A stretch of 64,000 nucleotides of DNA, taken from assembly GCA_963812195.1 (NCBI GenBank), contig CAWEUI010000013.1:1-64000 (forward strand), read 5' to 3'. Made by a program: the position numbers and the translations under genes. The DNA comes from ZC4RG30 sp963812195 (GTDB taxonomy: Bacteria; Pseudomonadota; Gammaproteobacteria; Steroidobacterales; Steroidobacteraceae). Positions 1 to 9,018 of this stretch are shown here, piece after piece; the stretch's first letter is position 1; every line of letters starts with the position of its first letter. The notes beneath the pieces were generated by a model. The model made no database searches, was not told where the DNA came from, and saw only the letters and a list, made by a program, of their open reading frames with translations.

Positions 1-514
1 CGGCGGATTCCGGGATGTTGGTGCGCGCCATCAGCACCTTGCCATCCTCGCCATTGCGCCAGTCGATCACCTGGCCATCGAACTGGCGGACCCGGGTCTG
101 GTTCCCGGTATCGCGCTGCCCGAGCTGGATGGGGTTGCTGCCGTCGGCGTTGACCGCGATCAGGCGCGTGGCCGGCACCAGCTCGGCATCCAGGTGCACG
201 ATGCCGTACATCGAACACACCACCCGATCCGCGGCCGACCACTGGCAGTCGGTGAGGCTCATCGGCTGGCCGTCGGCGTGGCCGACGGGAGTGATCTTGC
301 CGTGGTTCGGGCCGGCCAGGTCGAGCACGAACGCGGCCGTGGTGGTGCCCTTGCCGGGCCCCACGGCCACCAGGCGCTGGCCGTCCGCGGACAGGCGGCC
401 GAATAGAAGAAGGGCAGCGTGCCAAACGCCTCGGCCGCATCGGTCTGCGGCTGGTCGGCGGGGACGGCGGCGGTACACAGGCGAGCAGCCCGAACGCGCG
501 GCAATTCTTTTCAT
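1..514 (-). CDS. S9-type prolyl oligopeptidase family protein, 5' part, runs off window
   Basis: The gene reads leftwards and only its N-terminal part lies here. The ATG at 514-512 follows an AGGGAGG ribosome site. A short hydrophobic signal peptide is followed by a beta-propeller-like start with 'GPGKGTTTAAFVLDLAGPN' and 'VCSMYGI', then 'LIAVNADGSNPIQLGQRDTG'. This pattern is typical of the N-terminal propeller of secreted dipeptidyl/prolyl oligopeptidase-like hydrolases; the catalytic hydrolase domain would lie outside the window. At least two frame changes occur, near 490-470 and 410, probably sequence errors. The family call rests on recalled similarity only, so another propeller-containing hydrolase is possible. 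Confidence 0.6.
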   Translation of the reverse strand, partial: MKRIAARSGCSPVYRRRPRRPAADRCGRGVWHAALLLFGRLSADGQRLVAVGPGKGTTTAAFVLDLAGPNHGKITPVGHADGQPMSLTDCQWSAADRVVCSMYGIVHLDAELVPATRLIAVNADGSNPIQLGQRDTGNQTRVRQFDGQVIDWRNGEDGKVLMARTNIPESA

Positions 515-783
515 TGTTATTCCCTCCCTGGAAGCCCAAGCGTACCGCGCCTGAGGGGCCTGCGGATCGGCCGGGCTGTGGACAACCCTGTGGAGAGCCT
601 GTGTACGGGGGACCACAATAGGTTCATTTCCGTCCCCTTCGCCCGGATATCCTCAAATTCCCTATTGCAAAAATTTTTCAGTCGGGTGAATCGCGCAACA
701 TATTGATATTAGGATATTTATAGGGCGTTACTGACAAAGGCAAGTAGCTTAACGGTGCATATTGTCTTATCTACGCTTTCCCT

Positions 784-807
784 CCGGACACAACATCTTG
801 TGTCCGG
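784..807 (+). promoter_or_regulatory. Perfect inverted repeat containing a probable NrdR box, upstream of nrdJ
   Basis: The stretch 784-807 is a perfect 10-bp inverted repeat with a 4-base spacer. Its centre, ACACAACATCTTGTGT at 788-803, matches 14 of 16 positions of the known NrdR box consensus ACACWATATATWGTGT. It sits about 50 bp before the nrdJa ATG, so repression of this reductase by NrdR is likely. NrdR boxes usually come in pairs; only a weak second candidate (752-767, 11 of 16) was seen. The rest of 515-854 holds AT-rich promoter-like sequence at 660-722 and no gene. Confidence 0.6.
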
Positions 808-854
808 GGAGCTTCTTTCAAAAAAATCTTGTGCAGCGAGGGTCTCGGCGGTCC

Positions 855-3033
855 ATGAATAGCGTCGTGAAGATCGATCCCAAATACGTCGACAGCATTC
901 CGTTCCAGGAAGCCTCCCTGGATATCTGGAGACAAGAAGTACCGGCTCACCTCCAAGGACGGCAAGGCCATCGACAAAACGATGGACGACACCTACCAGC
1001 GCGTCGCGCGGGCGCTGGCCGAGGTCGAGAAACGCCGAGGCGCGCGAGCAGTGGAACGAGCGTTCCTGTGGGCGCTGCGCAAGGGCGCCATTCCGGCCGG
1101 GCGCATCACCTCCAACGCCGGGGCCTGGGAGCACAAGCCCGCCACCTCCACCATCAACTGCACGGTGTCGGGCACGATCCACGACTCCATGGACGACATC
1201 CTGCAGAAGGTGCACGAGGCGGGCCTGACGCTGAAGGCCGGCTGCGGCATCGGCTACGAATTCTCCACGCTGCGCCCGCGCGGCGCCTACGTCTCCGGCG
1301 CCGGCGCCTACACCTCCGGGCCGCTGTCGTTCATGGATATCTACGACAAGATGTGCTTCACCGTGTCCTCGGCCGGCGGCCGCCGCGGCGCGCAGATGGG
1401 CACCTTCGACGTCGGCCATCCGGACGTCATGGACTTCATCCGCGCCAAGCGCGAGAACGGCCGGCTGCGCCAGTTCAACCTGTCGCTGCTGATCACCGAC
1501 GAGTTCATGCAGGCGGTGCGCGAGAACACGCGACTGGCAGCTGGCCTTCCCGGTGACGCGAGAAGGAGTTCGAGGGCACGCGCCTGGAGCTGCAGGATCC
1601 GGCCAGGTTCGTCTGGCGCGAGTGGCCCGACCAAGGACGGCTACATCGTCAACGACGAGGGCCTGGTGGCCTGCAAGGTCTACAAGACCGTGCCGGCGCG
1701 GCGCATGTGGGACGTCATCATGACCTCCACCTACGACTTCGCCGAGCCCGGGTTCATCCTGATCGACCGGGTCAACGAGATGAACAACAACTGGTGGTGC
1801 GAGAACATCCGCGCCACCAATCCCTGCGGCGAACAGCCGCTGCCGCCCTACGGCTCCTGCCTGCTCGGCTCGGTGAACCTCACCCGCTTCGTGCGTCGAC
1901 CCGTTCACCGACGATGCGCGCTTCGACTGGGACGAATACCGCGAAGTGGTGCGCGTGTTCACCCGCATGCTGGACAACGTGGTGGAGATCAACGGCCTGC
2001 CGCTGGCCGGCCAGCGCGACGAGATCCTGCGCAAGCGCCGCCACGGCATGGGCTTTCTGGGCCTGGGCTCCACCTTCACCATGCTGGGCATGAAGTACGG
2101 CAGTCGCCGAATCGGTGGAGTTCACCGAGGACGTGTCGCGCGAGATGGCCGTGGCCGGCTGGCAGGCCGGCCTGGACCTGGCGCGCGAGAAGGGCCCCGC
2201 GCCGATCATGAGCGAGGAGTTCGAGGTCACCGCCGAGATGCTGCGCAAGCGGCCGGAGATGAAAGACGGATGGCTGGAAGATCGGCGACCGAATCCCGGG
2301 ACGTGTGCTGCATGCGCGTTACAGCCGGTATATGCAGCGCGTCGCCGCCGTGGCGCCGGAGCTGGTCAACGACCTGGCCGAGGTCGGCGCGCGCTTCACG
2401 CACCACACCTCGATCGCGCCTACGGGGACCATCTCCCTGTCGCTTGCCAACAATGCAAGCAATGGCATCGAGCCGTCCTTCGCGCACCACTACTTCCGTA
2501 ACGTGATTCGCGAGGGGCGCAAGACGAAGGAGAAGGTGGACGTGTTCTCGTTCGAGCTGCTCGCGTACCGGGAGATCGTCAACCCCGACGCCATGCCCAG
2601 CACCGACGACGAGGCCAAGAAGCTGCCCGAGTACTTCACCACCGCGGACGACGTGACCCCCGAGCAGCACGTGGACATCCAGGCCGCGGCGCAGGTGTGG
2701 GTGGATTCCTCCATCTCCAAGACCGCCAACGTGCCCACGGACTATCCCTACGAGAAGTTCAAGGACATCTACCTCTACGCCCACGAGAAGGGCCTGAAGG
2801 GTTGCACCACCTTCCGCTTCAACCCCGAGGCGTTCCAGGGCGTGCTGGTGAAGGAAGAGGACCTGAAGAACACCAAGTACGTGTTCACGCTGGAGGACGG
2901 CAGCGAGGTCGAGGTGGCCGGCGACGAGGAGATCGAATACGACGGCGAGAAGCACTCCGCCGCCAACCTGTTCGATGCGCTGAAGGAAGGCTACTACGGC
3001 AAGTTCCAGACGAACTCGTCAGAGACCCATTGA
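855..3033 (+). CDS. nrdJ: Adenosylcobalamin-dependent ribonucleotide reductase, large part (NrdJa)
   Basis: Class II ribonucleotide reductase catalytic part, which makes deoxyribonucleotides with a B12 radical and without oxygen. The start at 855 gives MNSVVKIDPKYVDSIPFQEA. Key family motifs are visible: 'STINCTVSGTI' with a catalytic Cys, 'NPCGEQPLPPYGSCLLGSVN' carrying the N-x-C-G-E active site, and 'APTGTISLSLANNASNGIEP' near the C-terminus. The protein is about 725 residues and ends before the C-terminal Cys domain, which is encoded by the next gene, as in the split NrdJa/NrdJb of Pseudomonas. About eight single-base frame changes break the reading (near 935, 1035, 1065, 1545, 1890, 2105, 2275). 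Because every conserved block is present, sequence error is more likely than decay. Confidence 0.9.
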
Positions 3034-3043
3034 GATGCACGCC

Positions 3044-3752
3044 ATGAAGATCGACAAGAAGATCGTCAAGTACCGGGTGAAGAAGCCCGAAGAGAAGGCC
3101 GTCGAGGAAGGCGCCGCCGGCGCGCCGGCCCTGAAGGCGGTGAAGAGCAGCGCCAAGGTCGTGCGCTTGACCGAGGAGATGCAGCGTCCCGAGATGCTCG
3201 ATCGGCTCCACCTACAAGATCAAGACGCCGGTGTCCGACCACGCCATGTACGTCACGATCAACGACATCGTGATCAACGAGGGCAACGAGCACGAGCAGC
3301 GCCGCCCGTTCGAGGTGTTCATCAACTCCAAGAACCTGGACCACTTCCAGTGGATCGTGGCGCTCACGCGCATGATCTCGGCCGTGTTCCGCAAGGGCGG
3401 CGACGTCACGTTCCTGGTCGAGGAGCTCAAGGCCGTGTTCGACCCGCGCGGCGGCTACTGGCAGCCGGGCGGGCGCTTCATGCCTTCCATCATCGCCGAG
3501 CTCGGCTATGTGATCGAAAAGCACCTGCAGTTCATCGGGCTGCTGCGCCCGGCGGGGCTGGACGAGCACCAGAAGAAGCTGGTGGCCGACAAGCGGGCCG
3601 AGTATGAGGAGCGGACGAAGCAGACGGATGCGTTCTCCAAGAGTCACTTCCCGGAAGGGGCGCAGTTGTGCGGGAAGTGCAGCACTGCGGCGGTGGTGAA
3701 GCTGGATGGGTGCATGACGTGCTTGAATTGCGGGGATTCGAAGTGCGGGTGA
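3044..3752 (+). CDS. Ribonucleotide reductase C-terminal subunit (NrdJb), TSCPD and Cys-rich tail
   Basis: Second half of the split B12-dependent reductase, beginning MKIDKKIVKYRVKKPEEK; an in-frame ATG at 3035 is an alternative start. It lies directly behind nrdJa, so the two are cotranscribed and their products should assemble. The protein is about 236 residues. Its middle ('YVTINDIVINEG', 'KGGDVTFLVEELKAVFDPRG') fits the TSCPD-type domain. The tail has paired cysteines, 'LCGKC' and 'CMTCLNCGDSKCG', the metal-binding and redox-relay end typical of NrdJ. One frame change near 3200 interrupts the N-terminal part. Confidence 0.85.
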
Positions 3753-4016
3753 GTGATTTCTCACCCTTGCCTTGCGCTGCAGAGCTCAAAGGTGTCATGA
3801 AGCCCATGCTTTGCGAGGCACAGTCCAATTGATGGATCAAGAAGCACAGTCAACGAACGGTACTTGAACGAGAACTGTCAGCCGAGTCCGAAAGTTAATG
3901 CGCAAGTCTAGCGACCCGCCTAACGCAGCATTTAGAATGCACCCGGAACCCGAGGCACCTTAAGCACCCTCTTGAAGCAAGGATGATCGGTCAACCCAGC
4001 CGGACGGGAGACAGCA
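3753..4016. other. Intergenic junction between nrdJb and the AT-richer insert
   Basis: This stretch of about 260 bp has no credible gene. Base composition falls visibly from the GC-rich reductase genes to a more mixed composition that continues to about 7260. No tRNA, integrase or clear direct repeat was found here, so the left border of the insert is not defined. A GGGAG ribosome site at about 4005-4010 serves the next gene. Confidence 0.4.
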
Positions 4017-4646
4017 GTGGGCGTAAGTTCCTGGCCTCCGACAACTACTAAGAATCTCTCGAAGATTCTTACTGCGATTCAGAACGCGCAGGCGCCCAAA
4101 CAGTTTTCCACGCGATTCTTGGCGTCACTTGGCTTTCCGAGCGCCAATGATGGGCTAATAATGATTGGTGTTCTAAAGTCTCTGGGATTCTTGACGCCAG
4201 AAGGGGTACCAACAAAACGGTACTTCGAGTATCTCGATCAGTCGCAGTCCAAGAAGGTGATCGCAGACAGCTGCGTGAGGCCTACGCAGATCTATTTCAA
4301 ATAAACAAGAAGGCCAATGAACTCCCTGCAGTTGACGTCAAGAACAAGCTGAAGACCCTCACGCAGGGTCAATCGAGCCCCGCTGTTATCGACAAGATGA
4401 CGTCCACTTTCAAGACTTTAGCACAACATGCGGAGCTTCTCCACGGGCACGCATTCCGAACGGCCGGTGACGTAGAAGTAACGGAGACCGAAGTTGAGGC
4501 AACTCCTGAATCCGTTGCGGCTCCGCCGAAGTGGGGTGGCTGCCGGGGGGTTGGTCTGCAACCGTCAGTTGATACTTCCTGCTGATCGGGACCCGGCTGT
4601 GTACAACGCGCTCTTCAAGAGCCTGAAAGAGCATCTGCTGAAATGA
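4017..4646 (+). CDS. DUF5343 family protein, frameshifted
   Basis: The GTG start at 4017 follows a GGGAG ribosome site. The N-terminus has 'PPTTTKNLSKILTAIQNAQA' and then 'FLASLGFPSANDGLIMIGVL', 'KSLGFLTPEGVPTKRYFEYL', a pattern I associate with DUF5343. A frame change near 4266 moves the reading to 'LREAYADLFQINKKANEL', then 'NKLKTLTQGQSSPAVIDKM'. Another in a G-run near 4545 leads to the C-terminal 'LPADRDPAVYNALFKSLKEH'. The bridged protein is about 210 residues and winged-helix-like; its function is not established. Its stop overlaps the ATG of the next gene (ATGA, 4643-4646), so the two are translationally coupled. Composition differs from the neighbouring core genes. Confidence 0.7.
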
Positions 4647-5485
4647 GCGAATCAGGTGCGTTGTACGAATTCGCCTTCCGCGCGATGTTCGCGGAACCGC
4701 TTGATAGGGCCGGGCGGATCCATCCAAACATGGCCGGAGCATTGTCAGAGGGCATGGGGGAAAGGGCTGGGTATCAATCTGTTGGATAGAGCAATTCGTG
4801 TCTGGCACTCGCCCGATAGGCGATGGTTTGTATGGCAATCACGGCCTTCGAAAACTCTGTTCGGAAATTCATCTCGAATGTCCTGCTGGAGAAAATTGGC
4901 GAGAATTGGTGGGAAATCGCTGCGTCAGCACAAATGAAACGCAAAGTTGATGGGCCATTGCGCGAGGAAAGGATTCGTTGGCACACGCCCCGTGGTGCAG
5001 CACCATAACATACACGGACATGGGTCATATTTATAACATCATGCGAAATAACTTCGCGCACTTCGAAGCCGCCGCGAATCCCGTCTATCGAATGGGCAAG
5101 CGCTGTCTTTGATGTGATTGAGAGATCGAGAAACGTCATTATGCACAGCGGCTTGCTCAGGTGGACGTCGAGCGATCGGCATAAATATTCGTGACTGGAT
5201 AAAGCAGGTTGGAACCTTCGCCGGAAGGTTCGGTGGCGGCACTGCTGGACGCTGTTCAGGGCAAAGATCAAGAGACCTTCTCCGACGCGATGAATCTGCA
5301 AGGTCCGCCCCTGCCGAGGCTATGCCGCATTACCCACAGCGCGGACGAGATATCGAGACCCACTTTTGGAGCGCGACATCGCGCGAGTCCAGCTCAGCAC
5401 TCCGGATTGTGCCAATACGATCACAGTTGTTGGTGGTTTGATGTCTTATCAAAGACCCTTCGAGATGACGGTGAGCGTCGACTGA
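4643..5485 (+). CDS. Swt1-type HEPN domain protein, frameshifted
   Basis: Bridging several single-base shifts, the gene reads 'ALYEFAFRAMFAEPLDRAG', 'MAITAFENSVRKFISNVLLE', 'IGENWWEIAASAQMKRK', 'WHTPRGAAP', 'DMGHIYNIMRNNFAHFE', 'IEWASAVFDVIERSRNVIMH', 'INIRDWIKQVG' and ends 'LMSYQRPFEMTVSVD'. The block RSRNVIMH matches the Rx4-6H signature of HEPN ribonucleases, and the whole resembles the Swt1-type HEPN family. HEPN proteins are often RNases of toxin-antitoxin or abortive-infection systems. Length is about 280 residues. At least six indels (near 4770, 4830, 5005, 5085, 5158, 5175, 5370) interrupt it. The coupling to DUF5343 and to the coiled-coil protein downstream suggests a three-gene module. 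Confidence 0.65.
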
Positions 5486-5500
5486 CCGAGGAATCAAGCA

Positions 5501-7195
5501 ATGAACGGGGCGAAACCAGGATGCGCGCGGACATGCACTGGCGGAGGCCTTGGCGCCGCTTGTTGGCGACCTCCGTCAACGGATGTCGAAGGTGCGTGTC
5601 ATCAGTCAAGTGGGACTCTCCATTGATCCAAGCAATGGAGGCGACGTATTTGGCCGAACGCGTGACTCGTGTCTGAAGTGGTTGGGAGACCGCGCCGGTC
5701 GACCTCTTCCGGCGGATGCTTCGGGCAGGGCGAAGCTTTGATCTTGAGGAGTTGGGCGCGCAGCGCGTAGGCGCTGTTGCTACTAGACAGTCCAATACTT
5801 TGACTCTACCCGTGGACGATGCCGATCGTGCTGTGCCCCAACGTACATGGGTCACTGAGATCGGAATGGGAAGAAGCGCGAGGGTCACACGCTATTTGGA
5901 TCGCGCCTTACGTGTGTTTCTAGAGGAGTTGAAGCGGCATTCGAAAGAAAACGATCGCGGCTTCGTGAGAAGTATTGTAGAGAGAGGTGGTGCTCGACTC
6001 GACGGACGGCTCTTGAAGAAGCAGGAGCCGCTGCTCGTTCGACAAGCAGTCAGAAGTCGACGATCTCGTCGGTCTGCTGACAAATGCAGAACGCTTGGCG
6101 GACGTAATCGTAGTATCCCTGCCAGAAGGATCTGAAGATCCGCACAGACGCAGTAGTTCCAGTGAACGATTTGCACCGCCTCACGCTGGGAGCCGCACAC
6201 GTCGCCGTTATTTCAGGTCCCGGCAGTTATCACCTGTCCGATGTCTTGGGCAAGGAATTCTGGTGTTACCGCCGAGAAGTCAGAACCTACCTGCGTCATT
6301 TCGATCCGGAGAGAGACGAACCGTTCCGGCATCCGCTCGGAGTCGCAGCCCGAATCACGGCGACGAACGATGGTGATGCAGATGCGTACTTCAGGTTGTT
6401 GGTGGATAAGTCGCTCGCGAATTCAACAACGGTGCCAAATCGCGAGAATCGAATGCCGCCCCATGCTGAGCTCCGGAGAATAGCTGTCGTCGCGGCGTCA
6501 GAGACGACGCAGAGGCTGGAGGATCAGACAAGGAACTTCTGAACTTTGCCCTTGCGGAAAATCAGGAGTTGACTGAACAGGATTGAGAGCCAAAGATCCA
6601 GATACGATGAACTACTGGCGATGGCCGATGCGGATTTGGAGGCCGAAAGAGAGGCTAGCAAGCAGCAGGCGGCGCGAAATTACAGCCTTAGGTCTCGGAT
6701 GGAGGCGCTGGAGACTAGACTCCGAGACTTTCACGGGGAAGACGATGTCATTGTTCCGGCGGATCTGGGCGAGTTCCAAATGTGGTGCGCGAAGTACTTG
6801 TCTGGCACCGTTGAGGTGCTAAATCGCGCCGTAAAAGGTGTCAAGGGACACCTCTACGAACATCCTCATTTCTCTATGAGGCTTTGCTGCTGCTTCGTGA
6901 TTACGTTCCGATGAGGAGAAGCCCGGGTGCGCAGCGCAAGGCAGCATATGAAGAGCGTCTCGCCGCTCTGGGGCTAGAGGAAAGTGGGACAATTGCGAAG
7001 GAGACAGCTGGAGAACAAGGCGACACATATGTAGTTAGTTTCGATGGTCGGCGACGGATGCTCGATAGGCATCTCAAGAGGGGCAATTCGAAGGACCAGC
7101 GACACTGCTTCCGCCTCTACTTCTTTTGGGATGACACCAGTCAGCAAGCCGTTGTGGGTTGGTTGCCTTCACATTTGGATACTCGGCAAACGTGA
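5501..7195 (+). CDS. Large coiled-coil protein of unknown function in the HEPN module, frameshifted
   Basis: The ATG at 5501 has a GAGGAA ribosome site. Bridged across about eight shifts, the protein is roughly 560 residues. Readable blocks in order: 'VRVISQVGLSIDPSNGGDVF', 'CLKWLGDRAGRPLPADA', 'EAFDLEELGAQRVGAVA', 'RTWVTEIGMG', 'GFVRSIVERGGARLDGR', 'DLHRLTLGAAHVAVISGPGS', 'FDPERDEPFRHPLGVAARI', a charged helical coiled coil ('DADLEAEREASKQQAARN' to 'MEALETRLRDFHGEDDVIV'), and a compact C-terminal domain 'HCFRLYFFWDDTSQQAVVGW' ending 'LPSHLDTRQT'. I cannot assign a named family. A C-terminal domain of this kind occurs, as far as I recall, in uncharacterised proteins of variable loci. It starts 16 bp after the HEPN gene, so one operon is likely. 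Confidence 0.5.
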
Positions 7196-7310
7196 ACTAT
7201 CTGTATCTGTGGGTCGCGCCGGCTGTCGAATCTTGTTTAGTTAGTTGCATTTCAAGTCGATGTCGGTGATAAGCACTCAACTGTCTCGATTCTAGGCTGT
7301 CTTGTCTGCC

Positions 7311-7423
7311 ATGACCCACCCCGCCCACGCCCTCGGCTCTCCCCTCGCTGCCCCCGCAGCGCTGGTCGTACGGTACGCGTACCGCTGGTAGGCGTAGTCA
7401 CACGCGCGCCGCGGATCAGGTAG
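7311..7423 (+). CDS. ilv leader peptide, copy A (one-base break)
   Basis: From the ATG at 7311 the reading gives MTHPAHALGSPLAAPAALVV and then, as printed, a stop at 7389-7391. Adding one base near 7371 restores 'VRVPLVGVVTRAPRIR' and a stop at 7421-7423, parallel to the leader peptide of copy B at 8805. The Val/Leu runs suit attenuation control of branched-chain amino acid synthesis. It stands before a terminator and a cut-off acetolactate synthase start, so it is probably a relic or a decoy. Confidence 0.5.
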
Positions 7424-7446
7424 GCCAAATCAAAAGCTGAATCCCC

Positions 7447-7478
7447 AAACCCCGCCGGCGCAACCGGCGGAGTTTTTC
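7447..7478 (+). terminator. ilv attenuator terminator, copy A
   Basis: Stem AAACCCCGCCGG / CCGGCGGAGTTT with a CGCAA loop, followed by a T-run. One mismatch (A where copy B has G) weakens the stem slightly. It lies between the leader peptide and the truncated synthase start, the classical position of a transcription attenuator. Confidence 0.75.
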
Positions 7479-7522
7479 CTTTCAGGCCTCCGTCGGTGTC
7501 GGCAACAACCGAAGGAGCCTCA

Positions 7523-7723
7523 ATGTCATCCCTTCTCTCCGGTGCGCAGATCGTGGTGCGCCTGCTCGAACGCCAGGGCGTGCGCCTGGTCACCGGCTAT
7601 CCGGGCGGCGCCTTCCTGCCCGTCTACGATGCCTCGGGCATTGCCCCGCCCCTCCCGTCAGTCTCAGGCTCTGCCGGGCAGGCATCCACACTGGTATCGC
7701 AATACAGCCAGAAAGTATCGTAA
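7523..7723 (+). pseudogene. Truncated acetolactate synthase large subunit start (ilvG')
   Basis: The ATG at 7523 with ribosome site GAAGGAG begins MSSLLSGAQIVVRLLERQGV, the same N-terminus as the full gene at 9019, and continues to 'GYPGGAFLPVYDAS'. Similarity then stops and the frame runs through 28 unrelated residues to a stop at 7721-7723. The fragment lacks the catalytic and cofactor-binding parts. It is the 3' end of repeat copy A and is most simply a duplication relic; whether it is translated is unknown. Confidence 0.8.
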
Positions 7724-7811
7724 AACGATAAAAAATGATTGCAAAGCGTTTTTTTGGGACCTAGGATCGCTGACCAGCCCCTGCCACGGGCACGCTGCCA
7801 GGAGTCACCCC

Positions 7812-8431
7812 ATGAACACTTCAGCTTCCCCGCTCCCCCGCGACCCAGAGGTTCAATCCAGGATTCACAAGATCCGCGCGTTCAGCCGCAGCGCGCGAAC
7901 CGTGTGCGCGCGTTGTTAGGATTCGGATTGGTCGGCGCCATCACCTGCTTCATCGTTACTGCGTTCATCGCACCTCCCCGCAGCAAAGGGCCTTGCGGAC
8001 GGTGCGTTCGCCGTGCTCGCTGCTGTGGCCACTCCGCTGCAGGCGCGGCTGTGGTGGGTTGTCGGCCACGGCGCGGTGATGGGCGTCGGGCTTGCCGCCG
8101 TGTACCAGCTCTATCGCCTGTTCGGGAATCTGGCCACCGGTGCGATCTACACCACCGAGAATGTGCGGCGCGTAGCGGCGCGTCGGCCTGTTGTTGCTGG
8201 CGTTGGCAGTACTCACGTGGTGCTTCCCGCCGCCACGCTGGCTTTGGCGAACAGTGTGGCCGACGGGCCTGTGCCCATCGATCCCGGCCAGGTGCTAGTC
8301 CCATCGGGCAGTCGTTGAACTCCTTCGCCGCCGCCGGGTTGGTGCTGCTCGCCTCATGGATCATGGATGTCGGTCTGTACGAGAAGGAACATGCGGACGA
8401 GCTGCGGCGCGACGCGGACCTGATGATCTGA
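7812..8431 (+). CDS. DUF2975 family membrane protein, frameshifted
   Basis: The ATG at 7812 starts MNTSASPLPRDPEVQSRIHK. Bridged over indels near 7910, 7988, 8185 and 8300, the protein of about 205 residues shows several membrane segments: 'LLGFGLVGAITCFIVTAFIA', 'LWWVVGHGAVMGVGLAAVYQ', 'LLLLALAVLTWCF' and the last 'FAAAGLVLLASWIMDVGLYE'. The C-terminal 'EKEHADELRRDADLMI' is cytoplasmic. Such a protein followed at once by a small XRE regulator is a familiar pairing of DUF2975; its biochemical role is unknown. The pair sits between the two ilv leader repeats. Confidence 0.7.
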
Positions 8432-8445
8432 ACGGAGCCATTCAT

Positions 8446-8712
8446 ATGCCGATCGTGATCAATATCGATGTGATGCTTGCGCGGCGCAAGATGCGGGTGA
8501 ACGAACTGGCCGAGCGCGTCGGCATCACGCCACAGAACCTCTCGGTGTTGAAAACGGGCAGGGCGAAAGGCATCCGCTTCAACACGCTGGAGAAGCTTTG
8601 CGAGGCGCTGGATTGTCAGCCGGGGGATCTGCTGGCCTACGAGAATCCCGCGGTGGGCGGAGAATCCGGGGAGGTGCCGCCGCCGCGGCGGCTCGCTCGC
8701 GGTACAGGGTGA
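8446..8712 (+). CDS. Small XRE/Cro-CI family transcriptional regulator
   Basis: An 88-residue protein with a helix-turn-helix: 'NIDVMLARRKMRVNELAERV', 'GITPQNLSVLKTGRAKGIRF', 'NTLEKLCEALDCQPGDLLAY'. This fits the short YozG-like XRE regulators found next to DUF2975 membrane proteins. It starts 14 bp after the DUF2975 stop with a GGAG site, so they form one operon and it probably controls its own unit. The frame is intact, unlike its neighbour. Confidence 0.85.
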   Translation: MPIVINIDVMLARRKMRVNELAERVGITPQNLSVLKTGRAKGIRFNTLEKLCEALDCQPGDLLAYENPAVGGESGEVPPPRRLARGTG

Positions 8713-8804
8713 TCGTTGCCGGTTTCGGGTGTCCACCGGTTGCGTTTCCCGCGGATCTCGGCCATAACTAGCCTGTCTCTCCAAACCTGATGTGTCCCGT
8801 CCGC

Positions 8805-8918
8805 ATGATCCGCTCCGCACACGCCTTCAGCTCACCCGTCGCTGCCCCCGCAGCGGTGGTCGTACTGGCACGCGTACTGCTGGTAGGCGTAGTCACACGC
8901 GCGCCGCGGATCGGGTAG
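8805..8918 (+). CDS. ilv operon leader peptide, copy B
   Basis: The ATG at 8805 (an in-frame ATG at 8790 is an alternative) begins a 37-residue peptide, MIRSAHAFSSPVAAPAA followed by VVVLARVLLVGVVTRAPRIG and a stop at 8916-8918. The run of Val and Leu codons just before a terminator hairpin is the hallmark of ribosome-mediated attenuation, as in the ilvL leader of enteric ilvGMEDA. Stalling at these codons when charged tRNA is scarce would prevent the hairpin at 8942. It is too short for routine gene finding and was found by reading the sequence. Confidence 0.85.
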   Translation: MIRSAHAFSSPVAAPAAVVVLARVLLVGVVTRAPRIG

Positions 8919-8941
8919 GCCAGAGCAAAAGCTGAATCCCC

Positions 8942-8973
8942 AAACCCCGCCGGCGCAACCGGCGGGGTTTTTT
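8942..8973 (+). terminator. ilv attenuator terminator, copy B
   Basis: A perfect 12-bp stem, AAACCCCGCCGG / CCGGCGGGGTTT, with a CGCAA loop and six T residues. It lies 24 bp after the leader-peptide stop and 46 bp before the synthase ATG. Together with the Val/Leu-rich leader this is a complete attenuator. Confidence 0.9.
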
Positions 8974-9018
8974 CGTTTCAGGGCTCCGTCGGTGTCGGCA
9001 ACAACCGAAGGAGCCTCA

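Larger units (their letters stand above)
7311..7642 (+). repeat. Direct repeat copy A: ilv leader, attenuator and first codons of ilvG
   Basis: This stretch matches 8805-9139. From about 7389 to 7637 only around ten differences are visible in some 250 bp, and the first 90 bp of the synthase gene are identical; the leader-peptide part is more diverged. The match ends abruptly after the codons for 'LPVYDA', inside the coding region. The repeats frame a segment of about 1.16 kb holding the DUF2975 and XRE genes. Confidence 0.85.

Noticed and set aside
784..807. The inverted repeat read as a Rho-independent terminator
   Set aside because: No T-run follows directly, it lies just before a gene start, and its centre fits an NrdR box better.
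5892..7086. Minus-strand frames inside the HEPN module
   Set aside because: The plus-strand blocks are coherent and keep order across frame changes, while the minus frames have no ribosome sites or recognisable motifs.
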